A stretch of DNA of 64,000 bases from Selaginella tamariscina (lineage: Eukaryota > Streptophyta > Lycopodiopsida > Selaginellales > Selaginellaceae): positions 211,597-275,596 of the forward strand of contig PUQB01000299.1 of assembly GCA_003024785.1 (NCBI GenBank), given 5' to 3'. The translations under genes were made by a program, and so were the position numbers. How positions within the stretch are numbered: position 1 is the first letter of the stretch; every line of letters begins with the position of its first letter. Positions 35,727 to 48,479 of this stretch are shown one piece after another. The notes beneath the pieces are model-generated. The model saw only the letters and a list, made by a program, of their open reading frames with translations. It ran no database searches and was not told the origin of the DNA.

Positions 35727-36155
35727 TTAAATTTCTTCAAGTAACATTTTTAAGATGATCTCGTTCCACGTATCAATAGGACCTGGTAAGCACCAATGGA
35801 GACACACTTTGTATCGGACCGCTTAAGTCCGGGTGAAATGTCCTAAAAAACCCTGGGTGTCCATCGGGTCTAAGATATGCACTGTATGTAATATCCACCA
35901 ACTTTACCCTTGAACCATTTGGTTTAGGGTTTGAATCCCACTTAGCAAACTCCTCTGCTTGTATCCTATAATTTCCAAGTTCTTAATTAATATGTATAAC
36001 AAATAGTATCTATAGCTAGTTAATGATTCCATAACCTATAAATCGCTATATATGTACATGCCTACATGTTATATCATCCTGATAATCACATTTAATTACT
36101 CAATTCAAAACAGCTTTAGCGATTCTGTTTGTGCGTATGTGTGTAGTCATATGCA

Positions 36156-36209
<54 letters not shown>

Positions 36210-38339
36210 CAATGTGTTTACCTATGCATCTCGCTGGCCATCCAAGGCATCTCAAGAGTCTGGTTTTCAAAAGGCCTGGTCCTATTACAGTTTCCGCCGT
36301 TCCACCATTCCCCGTTCTCGAAGTGTTCTACAGAGAATGTTCTAAATACGGTTGTGCCTTTATAACCCTCGTGCTTCGTCATGAAGTCCAACACATTATT
36401 CAATGCCATCTTATATGCATTTGTAAACCCCAGTTGTATCATGTTCTCCCTTGGTGGCATGCAATGGTGACACCCAATTATCTGCATACAACAACACTTG
36501 TCATACAGTCGCTTGTGCAAGCGTGCGCACACACCCACAAGAGAGATACAGTGAATCTAATGTTTAACGCATACGCACGCATACACACAGGCACACACCT
36601 CGTTGTTCACGTAGTAAATGTGCCCTTGAAATACCAGGGACCAGTTGACAATACTGTGACGTCGTATTCAGATAAGCAGCTCTTCCAGATCTCCTCAGGA
36701 GAGTCAAGGTGAATATGAATAAGTGTGGTCCCATTTTCCACAACTGGCTTGTGCTTGACAAGGAAAGTGACCAAAATATTGTCAGTGTGAAATTGTATGA
36801 AGGAAACAGCCATATTACATCCTTGTCAAGAGGGTGCCTGAATATGTTCTTTGGCTTTTCTATCTGTTGTTAATAAACAACTTGATTAATATATATTAAT
36901 CAGCTATATAATACTTGTTTTATACCATGACAAGAAAGACATTCTTTACAACAAATCATGTTAAAGTAACTGCTTGATGTTATTACATTTATTAAAGAAC
37001 ATTCTATATAATTTACATAATATAATGGTTCTTTACATCTGATTATAAGTTTCTATCAAAACCACGTTGTATAATTCTCAAATCTTAACTAGCATTTTAA
37101 CACACACACCTCTAATTATATATATAGATATATAAAGTCTACATAAAGTACAGTACAATGTAATTTAATGTTTTTATGACAATACATATATATGCAGCTG
37201 ACTTGAGATACTATTTAATAAGGCATGTTAGCTTACTTCTTTCAAGACTTGAACGAGACAGTGCCAGCTAGCTAGTGTATTCAACTTTTTAAGGTTAAAC
37301 AAAAAAGGGTTAAGGTTAAAATGCTACCTGGGAAATCGCGCACAGAAGGGACTGCATATGGTTCCTTGCAATGGAGTCTCCAATAAACATCATTTTCTGT
37401 TCCTCATGAGATCCAGAAACTGGTGGGAATTGAACTTTGGCAGGTTACACTCCTCAGGTTGCCATCTCCAGTTAAGAAAGTCCCTGTCTGGCTCCCATTC
37501 TTCATTGCAGTTTTGATGCCCTTGAATACTGGCATGTGTCATTTGTATATAATGGAGGTTGTGGATCATATACCCATTTCCCCTTTGATATATCACACCT
37601 CTCTGCAAATAAATATGTGTGTGTGGTGTATATATAATATATGCACAAAGATATAATTTATGTATAAATGTGTGTGTGCCTTAGAAGAATGTAAATGATA
37701 TTTAAATGATATATTTACAAAAAGAAAAATACAATCAAAGTCCAATGATATGAATGTTCACAAATTTGCAATGTACAAGCCAAGGTGTGTATACACATTA
37801 AATTGTGTATACATAAATTTTACACTAACTTGAACTCTAAGAATCCATGTGCAATATATATATATATATATATACATACACACACACACTAATTTTGTTT
37901 TTTTATTTGTATGTATATAGATATACATAGCCGATATGTAGAAGAAATCAATGTTTGTTTTCTTGTCAATTGAGTGTCAAACTACATGAACATGAAATAC
38001 AAAAGTTCTAAGATCACAACGAAGAAGAAAGAGAAACCCCTCTTTCTCTCTCTACGTACACACATACACCTCGACAGACACACACATATACACGCACAAT
38101 GTGTATAAATAAATACCTGGAGTATACTGCTGGGCAGAAATATTGGTGCCTGAGGAAGAGTGTAGGTAGTATAGAGCAGCTTCATCATCCACAAAGGAAG
38201 AGTAAATAAGAAAGAAGTAACAATTTATCAAAGCAATCGGAACAAGAGACGCCAGGACGGAGAAACATAGGCAATTTACAACATTGCTCGCACTGGATTT
38301 CTCCTTCTTCTTCTTGATTTCTTCATACAAATGTGTCAT
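35727..38339 (-). CDS. Trichome-birefringence-like (TBL/PMR5) polysaccharide O-acetyltransferase, 5 exons, apparent frameshifts
   Basis: TBL proteins acetylate xylan, pectin or other wall polysaccharides in the Golgi. Exons on the minus strand: 38,339-38,117, 37,602-37,328, 36,863-36,599, 36,481-36,222, 35,881-35,727. The N-terminus is a type II membrane anchor ([20 protein letters not shown]). Exon 2 has [33 protein letters not shown] and the catalytic GDS box [18 protein letters not shown]. Exon 4 has [19 protein letters not shown] then NCNRTRPFE. The last exon has LRPDGHPG and [15 protein letters not shown], where the usual Asp of DCLHWC reads as Val in the present frame. Several 1-2-nt indels are needed (near 37,535, 37,393 in an A run, 36,770, 36,615 and 35,810). 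Confidence 0.87.
36157..36206. repeat. Compound (TC)n(AC)n microsatellite
   Basis: About 22 bp of TC dinucleotides directly followed by about 28 bp of CA dinucleotides, in the last intron of the TBL gene next to the donor of exon 4. Similar CA and TA dinucleotide runs occur at about 1,063-1,082, 5,136-5,158, 37,855-37,873 and 38,713-38,753, and a CATA tetranucleotide run at about 39,278-39,295. Confidence 0.9.
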
Positions 38340-39417
38340 GATAGGACCTCTGTAAAATAAAACTTCAGAAGTTTCTGTTCACACCATCTATAAACTGTCC
38401 GATAAAAATTTATTGATAATTTTATAATGGTCATAAAAATTCAAGTCAATTATTACATTTCAATATTATATTTTTACAGCTAAATTTAATATTTGATTAC
38501 ATATATATATTAATTTTGGGATGGTTATACAATGTGTACTGGATATAACAAACAGTATTAGATTCTCCTGAACAAAGATCCATGTGAAGGAGCTGTAAAA
38601 CATCCCATTAATAAACCGGAAGGGGCCTTTCAGACCGCTTATTTTTTCTTACGAAAGTGCATTAAGTATTAAGAGTGAATTATGTTCACATCAGATTTTA
38701 CAAATATACATACACACACACACAACACACACACACACACACATATATATATGCACCCACGCAATTCACTTATAACCTTTTCTAATTTTAAAGAGTATTA
38801 ATTTGTTGTGAATGACATAATCATTAAAAGAAATGACTGATGTCTTATGTAAGAGTTTAGTGTGAATGGGTTTTCTCTTAAAATTTAAATTTTATTGTAA
38901 GAAAGAGTCGGTGTGAATGGCCCGTTGGAAGTACTTCGCTGTCGAGTGCGTCTTCTTCAACTCCAAAACGCAAGTTTGTTGGGATCTCACTACATATATG
39001 TGTGTGTGTAAATGTGTACAAAATAGGCACACATACACACACACACACCTAGACGTCGCTATAGCTTAGGTAGATAGAACACGAGAATTGACTCATCGGC
39101 AGCTATAGAAGTTGACAAGTTACTGTCTCAACAAACCTTGAAAGCTTTATATATATAAACTGTCTTAATATAATTTGCTAATTACCGTGGCACCTACAAT
39201 TTCGGCAATATAAGTATTATATGAAGTCAACACGGCATGTGTTGCCAATAAAGTATTTAAAATGTTAATAAACTCCATACATACATACATACATACACAC
39301 ACACATATATAAAAGAAGTTCTATATATAAATATATTTGTGGTGATCCCAAAGTATGTATGATACTTATGTATGTAGGATACATGCCCACACGCACAAAC
39401 ACATGTACAACAAACCT
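38340..39417. other. AT-rich intergenic region with microsatellites
   Basis: Separates the TBL start from the 3' end of the DUF167 gene. It includes CA/TA microsatellites and probably the TBL promoter, although no clear TATA element can be assigned. No gene supported. Confidence 0.6.
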
Positions 39418-40174
39418 TCATTTTAAACAAGCAAATTTGTGAATAGCTGCTGCTACTGCTTGCACAGAAGAGCGTTCCACATTTATAACTTTCTCCCTTG
39501 AACGGCTCCCAGCAGCAAGACTAACATCTCGTCTTTTCACACCAATAACCTGTTTAATAATTACATATTATTGCTTATTCATATGCAATATGAAACCTAG
39601 AAGGTTTTGCTGACCATTAACAGATATTGCATATTTATTAAAAGGATCAACCCATTTGGTACATGAACAGATGTACACGTATCTAACGGATGAGAAAGGT
39701 ATATACACATATATGCACAAATAGCCAGTTATAGCATAATGTATATATGTTCACGTGTGCATAAACTAGTATTAGAGAAATACCTCTGCCATGAAATCGA
39801 GAAGAGCTGAGTTTGCCTCTCCGTCTCGAGGTGGAGCATTTATTTGCACACCCACAGCATGCTCACTAACATCTGCATTTGTTGTTATGTATATATACGC
39901 ATGCATATTATGTATTGAATTATATATAAGTATACTAATACATTCTTAAGTATTTTGCATCACATAACATTTGACTAAATGTAACAATATTTATATTGAT
40001 GGGTGCGTAAATGAAATATGTATACGAATAAATACCTGTTATGCTGCACTGTTTTGAGCCGGGCTTGGCATGAACTGAGATCGACACCGTACAAGAATCT
40101 GCAAGAGATCGTATCGGACCACAGGGGATTTGCTCTTCCTGCTCTTTCTTCTCTTCTTTCTTCTTCTTGCCCAT
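39418..40174 (-). CDS. DUF167 / YggU (UPF0235) family small protein, 3 exons, intact
   Basis: Exons on the minus strand: 40,174-40,036, 39,872-39,784, 39,549-39,418, giving a continuous protein of about 119 residues with normal GT-AG introns. The N-terminus is strongly Lys/Glu-rich ([15 protein letters not shown]). Then come the family blocks [37 protein letters not shown], the [18 protein letters not shown] stretch, and VQAVAAAI near the end. The family is found from bacteria to eukaryotes and its biochemical role is not settled. This is the only long host gene here without an apparent frameshift. It ends at TGA 39,418-39,420. Confidence 0.88.
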
Positions 40175-43023
40175 TAAGAACCCTAAAACAAAGCATATTG
40201 CCCTAATTTCGTTGATTTAGGACTGAGTTAATAATATACATTATTAATATTTAATTCTTTTGGAATGCCTAACTTTCTATTTTTATATATTTACAATAAT
40301 ATAGGAAAAATATTTGTAAAGAAGAGAAATATACTTTTAACTTTATTAAATTTACCAAAATGTTAATGTAACAATGAGCTTTTACAAATTGGCCCTCTAA
40401 TAATAATGATTTAAACTTCCAAAGTTCTATTATAGAATTTAAACTTAATACTATATATAAATTATTAAATGCTTCTTGGACACTTTGACACTTGTAATAA
40501 TTTCATTTTTATATTAAAATATAACATGTTACATATTAACTGTTTTAGAAAACTGGTCTTCACAAAAGGCTAAATGCAAAAGCTATATAAAGTAATTTCT
40601 AAATTCACATTCGAGTTACTTAAAATTTTGGATTCTATTAGACTTGTACTATGTGGTAATTTCTTTCTTTTTTTTAAATTTATTATATTCAAAATCATTA
40701 ACCAAATATCTTATAAAATTTATTGTGACACCTCATCCACAGTTATTTTAAATTTGATTTAACGAATTATTTTAAATTCAATCTGATCATTATTGTGAAT
40801 TCACTAAGTTAATATAAGTTAATGTGTCAGTTTAAGAGATAAATACATTAAAAGTTAAGAATAATAATTAAGTTATAAGTCTGACTTACTATAATAATTA
40901 AATAAAAAGTTATTAAATATTAATTTTAAACATAAGGTTAATGATATAATTCATTTATAAGAATAAATTTATTAAATTAAAAAAATTAATTAAGTTAAGG
41001 GTCCAATTTAAAAATAAACTCACTATTTTAATAATAACATGTTCATTAATTTTAACCCTAAACTAAGTAGAATTTATTATAGTTTTTTTAATTCTGGTTT
41101 TTATTCGCTCGCATTAAATTGTAATTGGAAATTTTTAATTCGCTTTCTAATATCAAGATCATCAATATCATATTTGTTGTTGAACAAGTTAAAAATGTGC
41201 ATATTGATTATATAAATGTTAATTTTATTATTAAAAAAAGTTACACGGTGATTATTTCTTTTTTATTATCTGAGTGTTGCTTTTATTATATAAATCAAAA
41301 CATGAACATTGATTGTTTGTATAAACAATATTATTTTGATTGAATCAACTTAAAAATGCATGTTGATTATTTATGTATTTTGAAAATCATTAACATGAAC
41401 AAAGATACAGTTTAAAAGCACATTTATGTTATTAAATAAATGGTGTTTTTATAAAATAAATATGCATTTTATCTTAAATCAAAATTAAATTATAAACTAC
41501 ATATTTCATTATTGAATATTTGAATAAAAACATTATTAAGTTGTATACATGTTTGCTTTTCTTCAGACAATAAATATTAATTAGGTCCAATATTCATTTT
41601 TCATAGTATGCAGTAAAGAACTAGGTGATACCTGTATCTGTTTACAATGCTAAAACAGCGTCTCTTTCTCGACAGTACACATGTATATATCTCGGTCGAC
41701 ATGTCTTGGTGCAGTACATACAAAGTTATATTGGCTATTTGGTAGGATCAATTTAAATAAATAAATAAATAATTATATAAATATATGTGTGTGTGTATAC
41801 ATATATAAAGCTTTCTCCAAGTAATTAAATGCATTTATATTAATAACTTATTTATTTAATTTTATATATAGATATTTTATGTAATTATTTATAAATATTT
41901 CACACATATATATTTAAGTGTATGTATAAAACCTTTTATCAATAAATTATATATATAGAGTCCAAAGCTACCATAAAGATTAAATATATAGATTTATTTA
42001 TATTATAATTAAATATAGTCGGTTTTTCATATATAGTTTTTTCCTATTTATATCCTCCAAAATGCACTAAAATAACATAGCTGTGATTAGAAGAGGGAGG
42101 ATAGAACCTAGCCACATACATGTATACGTATGTGTTATGTGTGTGTAGTTGATTTCACATGTATAACATGTGCGTGTGTGTGTATTGCAATGTAACAATG
42201 TCTAGTTAAGTTTCTCCATGCTCCATATATAAATTGACATTTATAGAAGAATCTCCACAACCCACACAAAGTGTGCCAAACGCATATATGTATATAAATG
42301 ACTCTGTCATTGCTAGAGTTTATATAATTGAGTTAAAAAACTAATTATTAAAAAAATTATTTAAATTAAATTAAATTATTAGAACATGAACACACATTAA
42401 TATTCTATTCCAATCAGGTAATCAAAACAAAACCTACTTTATAATTTAATTTAACAAGCCTGAATCTCATATCATAAATATAATGAGTTATATATTAAAA
42501 GATTGAGGTTTTATTTATGAGAAATGAAATATATAATCATATATATATGTGTAATTTATATATGTAGTTAAAAAAAGGATGGTTTATATGTGTGTATATA
42601 TATATATATATTTAAAACTATGACCATATATATATTCTTCGTATCTCTTTAACATATACATTAACAATTAATTAATTATAATTTATAATTACTATGTATC
42701 TATAAACAAAATATTACCTGTATATATAATACAGTCTTTCTCTATATATAATAGTCAATGTGTTTATAATTTTATATATGTATGTATACGTTTGGATAAA
42801 TATATATGTTTTTTCATCAGCTTATAATTTGTTAATATATGATAAATTTACTAAACATTTAATTTTTAAATATTCTTATGATGTTAACCTCAGATTAGAT
42901 TCTCTAAGTATATTATTTTCCTCCGTTAATTTTTTTTGAATCATCCTTAGTTGATTTAAACTTAAACTTAACATATTTATACTATTAGGTTTCACACTTT
43001 TAAGTGAATCGTTCAAAAATCAC
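40175..43023. other. AT-rich intergenic region
   Basis: Nearly 2.9 kb of very AT-rich DNA with TA-rich low-complexity runs (for example 42,596-42,610) and no recognisable gene, RNA or mobile-element end. The first part presumably contains the DUF167 promoter. Short open frames at 40,574-40,762 and 41,125-41,343 have the composition of random AT-rich sequence. Confidence 0.65.
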
Positions 43024-43199
43024 GTGCTGTGAGAGCTCGGAATATAAATGTGTATATCTATTAGTTCAGAAACCCTAACTTATATACAAGAACGAGTGGT
43101 CCAGATTGAATCCAATCCGACGGCTATCAAAATCCACTACGCTAATAATAGTATGTGCACATGCAGCCGTACACGTGGATCTTACATCATCCCCTCCTC

Positions 43200-46100
43200 T
43201 CGGAAGGGTGTAAGTTGGTTAGGGTTCTCTTGTAGACGGGCCCGGATCTGGAGGAACATCAGGAGGAGGTACTGGTGGATCTGTAGGCGGCACAACTTGT
43301 TCCCGTTGCACAAAATGCTTCAACCGTTGCACATGTACAATCTCTGGAGGATCGGGTTGAATGTCGTGCCGAACCTCATAAACCTGTGGCCCTACTTGCC
43401 GTAGCACTCGATACGGTCCTTTCCACTGAGGAAGGAGACTCTTAGCTAAACCACGTACCGTAAGCTTGGGAAAACGAACCAACACCAGTTCATCAACCTT
43501 GTACTCCGTAGGAGGACGATGATGCGAGTTGTAGCGTTGTTGTTGTCCTACTTGTACGCGGCCCAAGTGTTCTGCTGACTCCGCACGACCAATGGAAGAA
43601 TGCTCGTCAGATACCGATCCCACGACCTAGCATCAGCAGCTCGCGGTAACCGAGAAGGCAAACCCAACTCCGTTGGCAACACCGGGTCATGACCATACAA
43701 GAGCTTATATGGGGAAGTACCAATGGAACTTTGAACTCCAGTGACATAAGCATATCGGAGAGACGGCAGATAACCATCCCAATCCGAATGTTGAAAGTTC
43801 ACATACTTCGCGATCATCCCCTTGAAGGTTCTGACGAGCCGTTCCACTAAACCATCCGTCTGAGGATGATAAGCACTTGTGAAAGTGTGGCGTATCCCTA
43901 GTCGAGACGTCAAAACATGAAATGCCTCAGCCATAAATGCAGGACCATTATCCGAGAGAATTCGCTCCGGACAAGAATGCTGAAACACGACCCGATTAAG
44001 GAGAAACTGACCAACAGCAGAAGCAGTCGCACTAGCAAGAGCACCAACTTCTACCCAACGAGTTAGGTAATCAGAAGCAATAATAACGTACTCGTTACCA
44101 GTAGTTGACCGGAAAAGGTCCCATTAAATCAAATGCCACCAACTCAAATGGACGAAAAACTGCAATTGACTCCAACCGTCCTTCCGAAGCACATGGGGGA
44201 GTATTGCGAGCTTGGCACCACACACAAGCTACGCACATACCGAATCACATCTCCTCGCAACTCCGGCCAGAAAGATCTGCGCAGCTTCTCCATCACCCGA
44301 CGATGTCCCATGTGCCCACCAAGAATAGGAGAGTCATGGTAAGCATGGAGGAAGCGTGGAATGAATTGAAGGCACCACCAACCGCAAAGGATCATCTGGA
44401 TCAGTCCCCACAAAATAAAGAAGGTCATCCTGAAGGCGATACTGTGAATGTAAATGCCTGAAAGGCAAGTCATCAGCAAGTGATGCAGGATTCTCAAACC
44501 CATCACGAAGCCTTCGAATCCACGGCTCAACCTTTTGAGCTTCCCGAACCTCATCCAAGACGGCAAATCTAACTCTGCATTCTGCGGACACTGAACGTCA
44601 AGCACAGCAACTGCTGATGGTACGGAATCTTCATCCAAAAAGTCCACTGAAGCTGGAACAACTGGTTCCTCTGGGGCAACAAGAGAGAGAAGGTGGAAGA
44701 GGAGCCCGAGAAAGAGCATCAGCATCAGCCATGGAACTCCCTGGACGATGAACAACTTCAAAGTCGTAAATTTGAAGTTTCAAGGCCCACCGAGCAGTAC
44801 GACCAATCAAATTCTTCGCTTAACAACGAAGTGACTGCTGCATGATCGCCTTCCAACAACGTCCGCGAACCATGCAAGTAGGCATGGAGCTTCTAAAACC
44901 CCAAACTGCTGCTAGACACTCCTTTTCTGTCGTGGAGTAATTCACCTCTGCTGGCTGCAATGTACGGCTGATGTACGCAATGGGATGTCGTTGGCCAGGA
45001 ACACTCGTACTCTCCTGCATCAATACCCCGAGGCCGATGTCAGAAGCATCTACACGCAAGATGAAAGGACGGTGTAATCCGGGTACGCCAAAACTGGAGG
45101 AGTCGTCAACAACTCTTTGAGATCTGCAAATGCCTGCTTGCAATCCTTAGACCAAACAAAAGAAGTCATTGACGATTTCAACAACGGCGCAACGGTGCAG
45201 TACGATCTGAAAGATGATCCACAAAACGACCCAGATATTGTACCTTGCCAAGAAAGCGTTGCACATCATTCACACACTTTGGCGTAGGGAACTTCAAAAC
45301 TGCAACTAGTTTGATCGACTTGCAAACACGTGAAATGCGATAACCCAGATAAGTGGTGTCCTTTGATCCAAACACACTTAGATGGCTTCAACTTCAAACC
45401 AACTTCCCGCAGTCGATCCAAAACCTTACGTACATCACCGACATGCTCCTCCCACGTTCCATCCGAATGGATCAAAACATCATCGATGAAATCGGCAGTC
45501 ACCTCCGGCATGTCGCAAAGAACCTCGTCCATCATACGTTGGAAAGTTGCTGGAGCATTGCTCAAACCGAAAGGCATCACCAAGAACTCGTACAGGCCAA
45601 ATGGTGTCGAAAAGCAGTCTTGGGAATGTCCATGTCAGCCATCGGAACTTGCCAATATCCAGATGCGAGATCTAACTTGGTGAACCAACGGCTCCGCCCC
45701 ATCGATCCAAAAGGTCTGCAGTATGAGGAAGTGGGTACACATCTGAGACGGTTACCTCATTTAACGGGCGATAGTCAATGCAGAATCGAACGCTCCCATC
45801 AGGCTTCGTCACAAGGTGAGGTTCGCACGCCCAAGGACTTCGAGATTTCCGGATAACACCCTTCTCCAACATCTCTTTGACATTCGCTCGTAAGATCTTG
45901 AGCTCCTTTGGTGATCGACGCCGAACAGGTACCTTGATTGGCCTAGCTTCTCCAGTTGGAATAGGGTGGCGTGTCGCAATCTTGGCCCCAGATGACAAGT
46001 CGAAGTTGAAAAGATCAGCATACTCCTTCTTGAGTTGATCAACAACTACAGCACGACGATCATCTGATGGATCCAGAAAGGAAAGGAAGAGCATGAAGGA

Positions 46101-46520
46101 AAATGGTTGGAAACAGGGTGAGACAAAAGTGATGGAAGCAGAGGTGGAAGTAGATGGACGAAGTGGAATAGAAGTAAGAGGAATGGGAAGAAATACGAGG
46201 GAGAGTCAAACAAGGGGGAGACTTTTCAAAGTCACACTTGGCATGATTGCGAGTTAACCAATCCATACCAAGAATAAGGTGAAAAGCTTGACTCGGCACC
46301 ACCCGCAAAGATTGAAGCTCGAGCTCACGATCATCCACACGAACAACAATGTCCACTTCATCGCGAACAAGCATGAGTATGTCCGTTGCCGTACAGAATG
46401 AAGACTGGTTCTTCCGCACGACGCAAATGAAGGCTACAACGTGTAGCAACAGATTGAGAAACAGAGGACAAACTTGAACCTGTATCCACCAATACTGAAA
46501 GGAAAACAGGACGTGGCGTG
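43200..46520 (-). pseudogene. Pol of Gypsy family C (protease, RT, RNase H, integrase), frameshifted
   Basis: Protease: VLVDTGSSLSSVSQSV (about 46,497-46,450). RT: EMLEKGVIRKSRSPWACEP, SVRFCIDYRPLNEVTVSDVY, MPFGLSNAPATFQRMMDEVL and the catalytic box ADFIDDVLIHSDGTW, so the usual YxDD is FIDD. RNase H: PFILRVDASDIGLGVLMQE and NYSTTEKECLAAVWGFR. Integrase: zinc part near 44.3 kb (GGHMGHRRVMEKLRRSFWP), core ERILSDNGPAFMAEAFHVL and TFTSAYHPQTDGLVERLVR, and a GPY/F-type tail KSLLPQWKGPYRVLRQVGPQ. The segments lie in different frames and carry some stops, so no full polyprotein is encoded as read. No chromodomain is seen after the GPY/F region. Confidence 0.88.
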
Positions 46521-46599
46521 ATTAAAACGAGCTTGAAAAGTGAAAACCGGATGATTTGGTGCCGAGTGAACCCCTTGATGATACTGAAAGAAAGACGGA

Positions 46600-47572
46600 G
46601 GGGTCACTAATTTATTCGCACGAGGACCCTCCTCTACTCGTGCGATTCGTCGTTTCCCGGAAGATCCACTGCATCACAACCTTCCACTGCAGCAGCACCA
46701 ATCGGACGTTGTTGACGCCATGGCCTCCATCCTGGAAATGGGGGACCAATCGGGAAACCGTTGACAGCGCCGATACGTGTGTCCAACCTCATCACACGCC
46801 CAACAACGAACTGCACGTCCACGTCCTCGTCCACGGGCCCACCTTGTGCTGGTACACGAGCGGCAACAGCCTCAACCTCCATCGGAGCAGGTCCATCCCC
46901 AACATGAAGTGGAACAAGAGCACGTGAAGGCGCAAGTGGGAGAGGTGACGACTCATATCGTTGTGCCAGCCTCAAAGCATCATCAAGAGTCACTGGAGCT
47001 AGTGCATGCACAAGCCCCACAAGGTCTTGACGAAGTGCTGGCCACAACATACCTAACTTGATGCGTTCCGACATGTTAGGTTCTGCACGCAGCAAAAGGC
47101 TTCGAAAGCGAACACCAAACTGCATCACCGACTCAGATGGCTCCTGACGAATACGATGCAACTGCTGAAAAGCATCATCACAGTCGTCCGCATGCCCAAA
47201 TGCACGTTTGAAGATCTCTGGAAGAATATTCCAATCTCCACGAGTTGCAACGTCCAGACCATTGTACCACTGCAACGCCGTCCCTTGAAGACAAGTAGGA
47301 AACTCGCGCAAACACTGAGCACCGTCCCACGAATGATATGTGGCAACCAAATGAAGTGGTCAAACCAATGGTACACATCATCTCCAGGATTTCCGCGAAA
47401 GAAATCCGGCCGGACACGGGGTTTGCAACATGAGTAGGAGGAGTACCCCCTGTGAATGAGAATGATTGTTCAGTTGCACACGCATGGCATCCAACAACTG
47501 CATGAGTAACTGCTCCACAGACAAGGGATTTGCCTGTTGTGGATTCATGGACGAAGAAGAGACAAAATCCAC
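46600..47572 (-). pseudogene. Gag of Gypsy family C, one apparent frameshift
   Basis: Starts MDFVSSSSMNPQQANPLSVE at 47,572. After a frame change near 47,360-47,400 the capsid continues with LREFPTCLQGTALQWYNGLD, FKRAFGHADDCDDAFQQL and SESVMQFGVRFRSLLLRAEP, then APMEVEAVAARVPAQGG. The order and the ALQWYNGL/QEPSESVMQF blocks are those of plant Gypsy gag. No clear CCHC knuckle is present; the tail is Arg/Trp/Gly-rich (FPGWRPWRQQRP), which could serve as the nucleic-acid-binding part. Confidence 0.85.
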
Positions 47573-47850
47573 AAGAAAGGAATAGATCTAGACAATGGAA
47601 AAGCTAGACCTAAGAAGACAAAGAAAAAAGACACAAATCCGAGCACTCCGTAGGGACAATTAGAGGTGCCCCTCACCTCCACCAATGTGAGAGCTCGGAA
47701 TATAGAAATGTGTATATCCATTAGTTCAGAAACCCTAACTTATATACAAGAGCGAGTGGTCCAGATTGAATCCAATCCGACGGCTATCAAAATCCACTAC
47801 GCTAATAATAGTATGTGCACATGCAGCCGTACACGTGGATCTTACAGTGC

Positions 47851-48435
47851 TAATTTAATCATTATCATTATAGAATAATATATTTTATTGGTTCAGATTC
47901 CTTCTATCTTCACCAGTTTAATTTACATGTCGTAATTAATATAAATGAATTACCTTTAAGATGAGATTAACTTTTAATTCCGTAATAAATATAGTCCTAG
48001 GATTCTGGGAGGTAATGGAAGCTGCAGCTGCAATTGAAGAACCCTCTGGCAGATGGAGAACAGGAAAGGAGGTGTTTGTTTTGGCCTAGTTTGGATGAGC
48101 TACCGGAGGGGTGGGTGTTGGACCGGACCAGAATGGGATCAATTCTTGGAGGGTTTTCGATAATTTTGGGAAGATCCGGACTGGTTTACTCATATATGGC
48201 AGGAATCCGTCTCGGATTTGTGACCGGCAACAAGGAATTCTATGAGCGATATCTGGTCGGCTGGCGCACCCTTCATCACCTGCTAAACCGCGACAACCAG
48301 ACTGTAGTTTGGTGCTGCGACAGCATGGAGTTTCCTCTTGGATATTGTACGTGTGGATCCACTGAGAGCACCTTGTCCTCCAGGCTAACTGGAGTTCAAC
48401 AGCATGTGGGTCTATATTATGGATCAACATGGTGA
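47851..48435. other. Short spacer with an unrecognised open frame
   Basis: Between the Gypsy family-C element and the truncated family-A element. An open frame on the plus strand (48,034-48,435, 133 codons; with in-frame codons upstream to about 48,013) encodes WPSLDELPEGWVLDRTRMG and SGLVYSYMAGIRLGFVTG. I do not recognise it. It could be a piece of a host gene, part of the family-A gag end, or chance. The family-A protease similarity begins just after it, at about 48,480. Confidence 0.3.
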
Positions 48436-48479
48436 AACCATCAAGTTAGAAAGGGGATCAGATGAGTCCATGCCTTTAC

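Larger units (their letters stand above)
43028..47846 (-). mobile_element. Complete Ty3/Gypsy element with short LTRs (family C), degraded
   Basis: 4.8 kb. LTRs of ~160 bp lie at 43,028-43,186 and 47,686-47,846. In plus orientation both run TGTGAGAGCTCGG to GATCTTACA and are almost identical. GTGC flanks both sides (43,024-43,027 and 47,847-47,850), a 4-bp target duplication (or GTGCT if the LTR starts one base later). Coding runs leftwards: gag (47.57-46.6 kb), protease (about 46.5 kb), RT, RNase H, integrase to about 43.2 kb. In minus sense a purine-rich tract (GAGAGGAGGGGATGA) precedes the 3' LTR. The base run after the 5' LTR starts TTGGTGGAGGTGAGG, a possible primer-binding site starting TGG but not the usual Met type. 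Confidence 0.9.

Noticed and set aside
36131..36712. 193-codon plus-strand frame
   Set aside because: Runs through the TC/AC microsatellite (Ser-Leu and His-Thr repeats) and lies antisense to TBL exons 3 and 4.
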